Below are positions 42,701-47,547 of a DNA stretch of 47,547 nt, piece by piece; position 1 is the first letter of the stretch, and each line of letters starts with the position of its first letter. The stretch is taken from the NCBI GenBank assembly GCA_027310535.1, contig DAIDAQ010000007.1, forward strand, positions 1 through 47,547. Reading direction: 5' to 3'. The notes under the pieces are model-generated. The model saw only the letters and a program-made list of their open reading frames with translations. It was not told the origin of the DNA and searched no databases. Source of the DNA: Candidatus Micrarchaeaceae archaeon. GTDB taxonomy: Archaea > Micrarchaeota > Micrarchaeia > Micrarchaeales > Micrarchaeaceae. The position numbers and the translations under genes were made by a program.

Positions 42701-45540
42701 TGCTGAACTACACAAACCCTTCCGGGCTGGCAGATGCGGGCTTTGCCTGCTATCTGGCCCCGCGCAGTACTGGCACAGACATAGACAGCTTCTACAGCAA
42801 GCTTCAACAATTAAACGGCCCATGCACGATTGCCAGGCCATTGAGCCCTGCATGGCAGGCCATCACCGCAATGGAAAGCCCGGTGCTAGGCGTGCCTGAT
42901 GCCATAGGGTACGTGGAGAGCCAGGGCTCGCCGCAGCTCGACCTTACCCTGCCTAGCGCTGGCTCGTCTGTGGCCATCGCCGCCAACCAGAACTTCCAGC
43001 AGAACACCCAGAGCGCGGAAAACCTCCTGAGCCAGGGTTCACTGCCCGAATCTGCCCCTGCCGCACAAGCGCCGTCGGTGCCGCAGGAATACATAGAGAG
43101 CAAGGTTGGAGGATCTGTGCTTGTGCCTTACGTAATCACATACACAGAAACGCAGACAGCGATCGTAACCAACAGAGGGTTTACCAAGACCCCGATCTGG
43201 TCCAGCGACCTCGATTCGGTGGTGGACCTAAGCTCATGCAAGGCTACGTCCTACATATCGCAGGCCACCTGCGACAACGGTTGCACCTTCACTCAATACG
43301 CTTATTCGACCGCTGCCGCCTCGCCGAGCACGTTCAATGCAGTCATCGAGGGAGGGCCAACCTACCTTGTCTACAACAACACCAACTTCAACCAGTTCTA
43401 CCAGCCCGACATATCTGACTCGCGTGCAATACTGCCCCCCTCCATTGACTACAAGGTGCTGACGAACAGGCTCTTCGGCGAGATATATGTAAACCAAAGC
43501 ATAATGCCAAACCCGCTCGCAAAGCTCGACTCTGCCAAGATAACCGATGTGCAGGACCTGGTGAGCAAGCTTTCATCCCTTGTTTCCCCCGGTATACAGC
43601 TTCCAATAATGCTTTCGCTCAACCAGACCCACCTGTATGACTACCTGCCCGTGTTCTATTACCAGGTCTATCCGAACGGCGGCGCGAGCAGCTCCTATGG
43701 CCTTGCCGTGCCGGCCTACGTATCAGTGATTGCCATCCTACGTCAGTACACCGGCTTCTCGTCAGGCTTTGTGCAGTCTGTAGCGCAGAAAGGGGCCCAG
43801 CAGGCCGTAACGGATCTGGCAACCAGCTACCAGGGCCCGGCCTCATTCCTGAAGGCCGCAGCAGAGGCGGCGCCGTTCTACTACAGTCTGGCTTACATCG
43901 TCGGCGACGCGTCGCTCTCCGGCGCTTATCCTGGCGCTTCGTCAAACGCAGCCATGGTTGCAGGCTACACGCTGCTTGGGCTGCTGCCGCAGACCCTGTG
44001 GTGCAAAGGCAGCCAGCCTGGCGGTATGGCAGCAGCCCTTGTTAAGCTGGGCAGCGGCGACTTGTACACGCTTCTTTCAAAGCTTTCAGGCACAGACCCG
44101 TTTGCCATCTGCAACAACCAGCTTTCGTACTACGATAACACAATTCCAGGCACCCCTTCTTTGCTGCAGCTCTATGATACATACAGGCAGGAGAGCCGCA
44201 ACTATGCGCTCAGGCTGGGCTGGCGCAACAGCAACGCCGCCCTGGGCTATAACAGGCTGCTCTACACTTTTGTTGACATATTCAACAACACGATAACAGC
44301 CCCGCTGGATGTCGACCTCGCGAACCAGACAATAATATCGCTCACCACAAATACAGACGTTTTGGAGAACAACCCAAACGAGACGACAGTTACGGTAAGC
44401 GGCGTCGCAGGCTATTACCAGGACAGCATCGGCGGGGCGTTCATGCCGCTCCCCTCAGGCTCTCCGATATACCTCTACTATGACCAGAACCTGAATTACT
44501 ACACAAGCAACACCGAGATGAGCCCGATCGCGCTGATGGGTGTTAGCGGCATAACCTCCTTGCAGGACTCGCCGTACGGCAAATACATAGACTACGTCCA
44601 GCTCTGCGCCTTCGGCAAAGGCAGCGACTGCAGGCTCGCCAACCCGGTCAACGGCACCCAGGCCGTCCAAACCCTCCAAAAAGGCATAGCAGGCCCGCTC
44701 AACACGTACGCCTCCATACCAACATATCAGTCTCCCGCGGCAGTGAATGGCTGCCCGGCACCATCGCAAGGATTGCTCAACACCAACTCAATAAACGCGC
44801 TTTATGAGTGCAACATCTATGGCTCGTATGGCCTTCCTGCCACCTGCGCCCAAGTGCTGAAATTAGGCGCGCCTCCGCTGAGCGAGCTCCAGAAATGTGC
44901 GCAGACCGCGGCAACAGACGTCCTGCACCGCCAGACCCCGCAGTGCGCGCTTGCGAATGATTACTCGATATGCTTCAACGCTTACACCAACCCACAGAAC
45001 ATCGGGTCGCTCGGCCAGTTGCCATACTGCGTGCCTGTCTTCGCAAACGGCACAGGCACATTCACGCCGCAGATCGGGCTCCTGCCAAGCTCTGACAAGG
45101 GAGCCTCCATACAGACCATAGGGGACCTGATCACAAAGGGCGGCACCGCCCTGACTGACAGCAACGGCAACTTCAACTACCAGTTCAGCGTCTGCGGAAC
45201 CGGGACCGGGAAGATTACAGCATCCTACTACGGGGCCCCGTTCCCGCAGCCGGCAAACGTGCTGCAGTCATCTCTTCCCCTATCAAACATACCGAACGCA
45301 GGGCTGCAGAGCTCGCAGCAGCAGAACTACGGCGAGTACTGGTTTTCGTATTCGCCGGCAAATGCAACTACGTCATTCGTGGTCGGGAGCTATGCGCTAA
45401 GCTTCGGTGCGACAGACGCGCTGCTAGTGCTTGCCGCAATCGGCGCTACCGCAGCTGTCCTCGTGCTCCGCAGAGGCTCTAAGAGGGTGGGCAAGAGGAA
45501 GCCTGCGGTAAGGAGGCGTAGTACGGTTCTGCATAGATAG
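33712..45540 (+). CDS. Giant secreted, C-terminally anchored surface protein
   Basis: An intact 3942-residue frame. A signal peptide (about 1-25) opens it. Residues 40-830 are mostly amphipathic helix, partly coiled-coil-like. Residues about 840-1220 are a degenerate Ile/Gln/Ala/Gly repeat region with recurring AIQxGI-type turns. Then come mixed globular parts and about five Ig/PKD-like modules near 1921, 2050, 2233, 2332 and 2453 (WSGGTAPFEIKW; WSGGTPPYTG; WTGGTQPFSYK). A Thr/Ser-rich linker lies at about 2545-2565. The remaining 1300 residues are rich in Tyr, Asn and Ser. One membrane helix (about 3895-3919) and a basic tail end the chain. An adhesin, stalk or cell-contact structure is inferred; no enzyme motif was found. 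Confidence 0.9.
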   Translation: MKQINAGALVVATLLLTIMLGATASQSPPILDKSGSGLNSNGNSARATACVSVNLSFLKNIPGWVTSLIKGLSLDPSALFKKLSDEVSKLTSDVWGDITKVANKIASGAADVIKVINDLISGNISDEMSTIIDDLVGYLSDAVQAAFSKLISSLPGLLNKLADSIFSLIDNAIQSMANLVNELSVPSIPSSLFSSIQSSFLSALQDLGSFFDTIISDISSFISNIDISIPGLFGSSNTVAASSNGIAVAANLILDGIKKSCKTIPPAIFNQFIKDTNNLANDGSATYRYANDIVVRISNIRKDSAAIVNMVDNVGNVIGPGNVIGEETLGISKSGFNENAYVGYANKGSGILNGIYLSAKQSQTGSLCVGLGITSSYIDAIAAKVNDINAQVGAIDADVQALIGANGMGYKFDADIQAYSKDLALAPIKSCAVIKNPTADLVAAVAAVTYLGTREPQVKDALNSMGKFNDKLKADYNKMSKDISKVTKIAANPLSLVKQLNNLNPLGGVTVNPQDINAIKSGYELAMRPTNDLINIALGNLTKVDNIMANVVKFNGRVQAASANVIKVLGKIDKNVISEIGSTASPTFCSAVSNAADKGEAYCNAIRSAAYITGNIDTELAFITQNVADIPNSVAMLRYSVYALQGSLLSTRANIIRVDSDLSNIASVLSQNGGKLTCSVQAKIGGNLADIGTGLQSVVQDAENVYTATEGTIALIELSAESIKTDIVMIIETIKIIIADIKAIALVFYYASQGVGSSATPLPKFGACIGVGATVVTTNYPNAGNGCVISLSAVYDAQTNQVAIQADLIVVLQRLFDPSQISSQLKTNVQDAVAADLTSAIKVQATVDIGKNVQVGVGAALQGAFTESAWSGMWSNIYSASKAGVNSALNAGINQQTWTAYASGTDTGAEAIVQGAILSAIQAGVQASIDAQVSGSLSGGIVAGIKSQIAPGIQNAYSTGESASIKESVKAGIWGAIQEDVKAAVKSALDSGFGTQVVQTELAQNVYNNIYSSLQNDIRNGIQDTIQVRIQAQIQTDIVESTWESIRTQVMTAVQSALSQGLPATLWNSIWTNIGASIPGDVNAIYASVWQNVIYGTGDVEDRIGFGVLSALQTTVRQNFYSSIEAGIVASSESALSQSIDSAIYAIIKNGVQGGIQAQLTVSFSNNLWAGLKGSVAEAVRTTIEKDFATNFATAIKKVAKNCLLSTGISVLSGKLAGAPSTTTRPYPLLTLPPKPAPDNYTISSSLPRKINATSPAFAPLRLASIGGLVGQYGGAALSAIKNMVATATPPISVIQQYNQQNSGTLLTCPNKPSANPFDYFQSSPNSKIAGDACLATSQQLRTIVGITVTSTFGTGLRIGGQETFLSDLAQLVKEGLTADVTLARTTPATISSVRFTIGLDLSSLGVLVGKLKINIPQGAIQNIENTLMAGPAAIVSIQNLGYSGMVQIGSTGDYEISSSYNTNTLIFQTPPPAVQRGLWTWTAQYADLSQVKPNQITAATSGPQRASLIELKGATNLVKDALSIVTGGAVPPSYGLYFCSYDYDYSWKVSVDSIDAGNIPIPTSISWQNGGNLDIARDFNDAYAVQYRQPQITGWAAAPVFPYLLYNVTLPASYSNLNSQINYLNESYDIYSPHNFLEPNAFLEPVPITAGSAFLANIGGVLEEFPYNSVSLSATSTNTFNSVVPLQMFIASAYGKTAAEAMQNYPAITGGSIAQPSGGADCINNGAAFGPYYYKDLFNPRVVNCRTKVDPVSLTAQTSGGSPGAECYFYEYTGGFFKFNFGRPYVYYCKFPLPYSNNLGGGTGSGPGGICTYADVVTGACTRGAVQTGNLISVPITNPVYVYAAPNGYVYVLNYSYSGGTLGFNPTTKANLYVLKFAPFGSFNIPGRLPQAIIAGTKPITDLTISGRKQLDFNQIGTTFNARWSGGTAPFEIKWYTGTNPDCTSPTGQKTLVQDDTGIGINEDLLKVFVPNTQWTSVGTYYYCVAVADSFGSTLQAVGVEITVNPSLTAVAAYMPNRQQIDANTQPDITSQMGAGNAVIIGNDQSPSVRVTWSGGTPPYTGTVYVLPMGLEGNSDLSVLLTRRALRTVPFNLRGNCNNYQSPNYGWYSTSSTGFEGDLNSGRIPAVQRMFGEPSGDIAFLCFVVSDSAGWSNASVLKDSSSGFWEPYLVLDIIGKKKPNEEIPEAPVFEAICPKQSPGACTAYPSTTITSYNLLASLQSGNSVLLSVKNAAGPSVKYGWYKTGSPINDCSGYKSFAQLAVSDPATTQSTTDAPSATAYYCAVSTNSISGAIGVSLPGEVYVNGVISDVRLSNAPAWGTTQTYDQLINNPEAYFKVDWLGASVADGAEIIAYNSVSQGQTCTGTVVPVVNEKENPTEGSQSAQSFGLPSGLPNLGASSELIELPGAGLQNLCVTVTDPKGSSASSPYLSVASSLGGLQISVPPGQSVSSEGNIDVQLSWTGGTQPFSYKVYSTYNGISPEVCDTNSDNAEQITIQSQGALSSSGGGYTETLSIPYVDSQPVCAEVDGTGAGIVSQYTALPAGLSVSQTTTSTTTSSTVTTVPTVRPRGLPIPPGIAAGQAQQEASASSARNATLAPLQFAASQAQQQVIDQWNSNWKQYWSDKLAEQSGDLYLVGDITLAQQSSSFFGLFSNFKQGMFNFLPTSLTTDLSGDLFILGKAQSGAIVSGILYSNGVATTLPIQVPNTRIIAPSSEFAVSPGGQIGYMADPVVPGNVMMFNMQNGRFTGNISLSYSNENYNLDIARYLSNGGPYGINDVSAAYSGAATANDVNANHEPLYITEYGGVLYVVDRWSFDAGKGPSAMLLLRAFYGNGTEVQIDPASSNDIAFAPSAGPAAPLAAPSGRLAYPPYGWPLAFNISLGNGQYNTGCIAGCDETPVVLKGGIYTNTNYKPLGPWIQASYACNLLGSIGTFLESALDTVLGIYAGNACGYNNVNTAMSFSSAFDGTGYITANVVSHQLSGQVDGSYNELLSFKLSVLNYTNPSGLADAGFACYLAPRSTGTDIDSFYSKLQQLNGPCTIARPLSPAWQAITAMESPVLGVPDAIGYVESQGSPQLDLTLPSAGSSVAIAANQNFQQNTQSAENLLSQGSLPESAPAAQAPSVPQEYIESKVGGSVLVPYVITYTETQTAIVTNRGFTKTPIWSSDLDSVVDLSSCKATSYISQATCDNGCTFTQYAYSTAAASPSTFNAVIEGGPTYLVYNNTNFNQFYQPDISDSRAILPPSIDYKVLTNRLFGEIYVNQSIMPNPLAKLDSAKITDVQDLVSKLSSLVSPGIQLPIMLSLNQTHLYDYLPVFYYQVYPNGGASSSYGLAVPAYVSVIAILRQYTGFSSGFVQSVAQKGAQQAVTDLATSYQGPASFLKAAAEAAPFYYSLAYIVGDASLSGAYPGASSNAAMVAGYTLLGLLPQTLWCKGSQPGGMAAALVKLGSGDLYTLLSKLSGTDPFAICNNQLSYYDNTIPGTPSLLQLYDTYRQESRNYALRLGWRNSNAALGYNRLLYTFVDIFNNTITAPLDVDLANQTIISLTTNTDVLENNPNETTVTVSGVAGYYQDSIGGAFMPLPSGSPIYLYYDQNLNYYTSNTEMSPIALMGVSGITSLQDSPYGKYIDYVQLCAFGKGSDCRLANPVNGTQAVQTLQKGIAGPLNTYASIPTYQSPAAVNGCPAPSQGLLNTNSINALYECNIYGSYGLPATCAQVLKLGAPPLSELQKCAQTAATDVLHRQTPQCALANDYSICFNAYTNPQNIGSLGQLPYCVPVFANGTGTFTPQIGLLPSSDKGASIQTIGDLITKGGTALTDSNGNFNYQFSVCGTGTGKITASYYGAPFPQPANVLQSSLPLSNIPNAGLQSSQQQNYGEYWFSYSPANATTSFVVGSYALSFGATDALLVLAAIGATAAVLVLRRGSKRVGKRKPAVRRRSTVLHR

Positions 45541-45568
45541 AGCTTTATAGGTTAAAACAGATTAACCA

Positions 45569-45727
45569 TTGGATACAGTGTTTGGAATGCTGTTGCTTTT
45601 CGTGCTGCTGAGCTTCAATGCAATCTACACTCTGATACCCATCATCGTCATCGTGATCCTCATAGCAGCTGCGGCAGGGCTGATGCGCGGCATGAACGTT
45701 TTAGCTTCTTCGGGTTCGGGACCGTGA
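45569..45727 (+). CDS. Small membrane protein, coupled to next gene
   Basis: A 52-residue frame from TTG 45569 with two adjoining hydrophobic stretches (FGMLLLFVLLSF; LIPIIVIVILIAAAAGLM). It overlaps the next gene by 4 nt (GTGA). The alternative is that a frameshift near 45690 has split one gene: the next gene's frame reads FSFFGFGTVIGLARG immediately upstream of its GTG, a natural continuation of the membrane helices. Confidence 0.5.
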   Translation: MDTVFGMLLLFVLLSFNAIYTLIPIIVIVILIAAAAGLMRGMNVLASSGSGP

Positions 45728-47241
45728 TCGGCCTCGCAAGGGGAACTACATCGGGTAAGGCGAAAGGCCTATCTGGCGGAGCCCATGTCGGCAAGACCGC
45801 AGGTGCAAGGTTCCAGAGGCAGACATTGCGAAGGGGTAAGGAGCTGTTCAAGGGCCGGAAGAGCGGACTTAAGGCAATATTCAGCGTCGTAGGCATCGGT
45901 GCCACAGGGGCGCTCGGTTCAGCAATTGCGCATTCGGGCGCCGCTACCGCGGCTACAGGCCTGTTCGGCGCAACGGCCACAAAAAACGCAGTGCCGCTCG
46001 AATCTTCGCTCTCTGCTAAGGAACGCGAGCGAAAGTTCGGCAGGATGAGGCAGATCCAAAGGAGGCTGGGCGAGCTTGAGGAAGCGGAAAAGAGCCAAAA
46101 GGACGTGGCAAAACTGGAAAAGATGGGGGTAAGGGGCTACAAGGCAAGCCAGCCAGTATCCGGGGTAGGCAGCATTGTCAAATTTTCCTTTTCGAATATG
46201 GCATTCTACCGCCGCGACAAGAGCGGAATATATAGGTTCATGCCCATCCTTGGTCCAATACCATTTATCGGCAAGTACTTCAAAGCAGGGAGGGAGGCCG
46301 TGCTTTCTGAGAAGGACAAGCTTCTAAAAGAGCGCGATAAGCTGCGCAATGAGCTCAACAAGGCCAGCGGTGCGGCGCAGAACAGGACAATTTACCTCAA
46401 AGCTGTTGCCGAGAAGGCAGGTATAAAGAGGAAAGACTTCGCCAAGGAGATCAAAAAGCCAGGAATGGAGAAGGCGCTAGAAGCCTATGATAAGTACGGA
46501 AGCGCCGCTGCCGCTTTCAGATATCTACCATCGGCACTAAAAGAAGGCCTGAGCGCGGCAAGGAATGAGTACCTGGAGGAGCGCGCCAGGCGCGAAGCAA
46601 GGAGGGCAGCAGCCATTCCCCCCGTGCGGCATCCCGTGCCGCTGCCCCTGCAGTATCCCGTGCCGCATCCCGTGCGGCATCCCATGCCGCATACCAGGCA
46701 GCATCCCGTGCCGCATCCCGTGCAGCATCCCATGCCGCATACCAGGCAGCATCCCATGCCGCATACCAGGCAGCATCCCATGCCGCATACCAGGCAGCAT
46801 CCCGTGCGGCATCCCGTGCCGCTGCCCCTGCAGCATCCCATGCCGCATCCCGTGCCGCTGTCCTCCGAGGAACAATCTAGCACACTCACAGAGAAAGAGG
46901 GCAGGCTGCTGAAGGGGGTCATGGACGCCTACCTAGCGAAGCAGGGTGCGGAAGCTAACTATGCCGAGCGCAAGGCAGAGCCGCGGCATTTTATACGGAT
47001 GTGGGAGGCCCACTACAGCGTAAAGGCCGCGCGGGCAGGGTACAAGGAGCAGTTCAAGTATGCAAACAGTGTTTTGAAGTACTCCCACGATCCAGAGCTG
47101 AGAGGCACGGTCGTCGATTTTGAGACAGGCCCGAAACTCCTGCACAAGCGCCAGGAGAGACCTGGTGGCAGGTTCAGCCGCATGGTCGACGGGATAAGGC
47201 TTAATTTCATAGAACAGGCTCACAAGAAGAAGAAAGGGTGA
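45724..47241 (+). CDS. Basic helical protein with His-Pro repeat, unknown function
   Basis: A 505-residue protein of unknown family. The start is Gly/Lys-rich (RGTTSGKAKGLSGGAHVGK), followed by a weakly hydrophobic Ala/Gly stretch (about 55-90), a charged coiled-coil-like region (RMRQIQRRLGELEEAEKSQK), a second helical part at 195-300, a His-Pro repeat block (about 299-379) and a charged C-terminal domain ending KKKK. It has no signal peptide. Close coupling to the small membrane protein and position behind the giant gene suggest a cytoplasmic or membrane-side partner. Confidence 0.7.
   Translation: MIGLARGTTSGKAKGLSGGAHVGKTAGARFQRQTLRRGKELFKGRKSGLKAIFSVVGIGATGALGSAIAHSGAATAATGLFGATATKNAVPLESSLSAKERERKFGRMRQIQRRLGELEEAEKSQKDVAKLEKMGVRGYKASQPVSGVGSIVKFSFSNMAFYRRDKSGIYRFMPILGPIPFIGKYFKAGREAVLSEKDKLLKERDKLRNELNKASGAAQNRTIYLKAVAEKAGIKRKDFAKEIKKPGMEKALEAYDKYGSAAAAFRYLPSALKEGLSAARNEYLEERARREARRAAAIPPVRHPVPLPLQYPVPHPVRHPMPHTRQHPVPHPVQHPMPHTRQHPMPHTRQHPMPHTRQHPVRHPVPLPLQHPMPHPVPLSSEEQSSTLTEKEGRLLKGVMDAYLAKQGAEANYAERKAEPRHFIRMWEAHYSVKAARAGYKEQFKYANSVLKYSHDPELRGTVVDFETGPKLLHKRQERPGGRFSRMVDGIRLNFIEQAHKKKKG
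46621..46858 (+). repeat. His-Pro coding minisatellite
   Basis: A tandem array inside the 505-residue protein. The 24-nt unit CATCCCATGCCGCATACCAG+GCAG (HPMPHTRQ) occurs at 46678, 46726, 46750 and 46774, with a variant unit at 46702. The flanking 33 nt at 46621-46653 recur at 46801-46833 with one change (TAT for CAT lies just outside). All changes keep the frame. Repeat slippage likely makes its length vary between strains. Confidence 0.85.
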
Positions 47242-47245
47242 TCCT

Positions 47246-47547
47246 ATGAGTATAGACGAGATGGTGGATGCCCATTTCGGGATGATAAGCAAGTCCCAGG
47301 CGGCAGGCGCCATTTTGCCAGTGGCTGCCCCACAAATGGGAGAGGCAGGGCGGGGTGGTGCTAGCGTGCATGCCCTACTCGAGTTCATCGACGCAAGCAA
47401 AGAAGGGAGAGCGCAGCAATACACAATAAATGTCGAGGACCGCGTCTACAGGGTATTTAATCCCTTAAGGGAGAGCGGGAAAGCCCTGTATAGGACACTT
47501 GTGCTCGGCAGTGAGGGAGGCACAGTGCAGGTGAGGTTATACAGAGG
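47246..47547 (+). CDS. Hypothetical protein, 5' part only
   Basis: A frame opening at ATG 47246, 4 nt after the previous stop, and open to the window edge (100 residues seen). It starts MSIDEMVDAHFGMISKSQAA and continues with ALLEFIDASKEGRAQQYTIN and VEDRVYRVFNPLRESGKALY. It is soluble so far, with no recognised family. Tight spacing makes it part of the operon behind the giant gene. Confidence 0.6.
   Translation, partial: MSIDEMVDAHFGMISKSQAAGAILPVAAPQMGEAGRGGASVHALLEFIDASKEGRAQQYTINVEDRVYRVFNPLRESGKALYRTLVLGSEGGTVQVRLYR

Noticed and set aside
36226..45540. Splitting the giant frame into several genes
   Set aside because: No stop, no internal promoter and no internal signal peptide; one frame runs from the signal peptide to the anchor.
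46621..46858. Possible CRISPR array
   Set aside because: Units are contiguous 24-nt coding repeats without unique spacers, and no cas gene is present.
46485..46922. Minus-strand Cys/Gly/Met-rich frame across the minisatellite
   Set aside because: All frames are open because the repeat unit length is a multiple of three; the plus frame is continuous with flanking coding sequence on both sides.

Overview
The window is archaeal chromosomal DNA. It carries archaeal/eukaryotic-type ribosomal proteins (eS4, eL19, eL32), RNase P protein Rnp1, RNA polymerase subunits H, B'', B' and A, an LSm protein, EndoQ, pyruvoyl arginine decarboxylase, a DUF373 protein, and AT-rich TATA elements 20-35 nt upstream of genes. 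Genes are tightly packed with many GTG and TTG starts. The giant surface protein and gene content would suit a DPANN lineage of the Micrarchaeota/ARMAN type, but that placement is inference, not proof.

Layout. (1) 1-2750: the tail of a frame-disrupted transglutaminase-like gene, a PLP aminotransferase behind a VapBC toxin-antitoxin pair, and debris of a transposase and of a secreted-protein gene. (2) 2752-5389: a DNA-repair block of two divergent endonuclease III paralogues and EndoQ. (3) 5462-7004: a 2-Cys peroxiredoxin and a ZIP metal transporter. (4) 7035-12793, minus strand: a 13-gene ribosomal operon from rnp1 to uS5, including a 52-residue uS14. (5) 12836-17777: DUF373 protein, two unknown proteins, a putative diadenylate cyclase, glutamate dehydrogenase and a DUF192 protein. 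(6) 17780-18960: a frameshifted YbjQ-like gene cut by a degraded IS5-like transposase. (7) 18966-26413: rpoH-rpoB''-rpoB'-rpoA-LSm, with A' and A'' fused in one chain but B split.

(8) 26418-33004 is an accessory island. It holds a decayed beta-propeller gene, tRNA-Ala(GGC), debris of a tyrosine integrase and of a HerA/VirB4-like ATPase, and a transposase fragment. Then come many tiny metal-handling-type genes (two YHS-domain proteins, a Met/Tyr/Gly-rich protein, a P-type ATPase tail, small membrane proteins, a His/Cys-tailed peptide), an ABC transporter pair and an encapsulated-ferritin-like protein. Two of the small-gene clusters start with the same exact 19-bp element followed by a TATA box, which suggests a shared, perhaps metal-responsive, regulon.

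(9) 33070-47547: pyruvoyl arginine decarboxylase, then a 3942-residue secreted, C-terminally membrane-anchored protein. It is followed by a small membrane protein, a 505-residue basic protein with a His-Pro minisatellite, and a third gene cut by the window edge. This last locus is the best candidate for an undescribed system: a giant cell-surface apparatus with tightly linked cytoplasmic or membrane partners.
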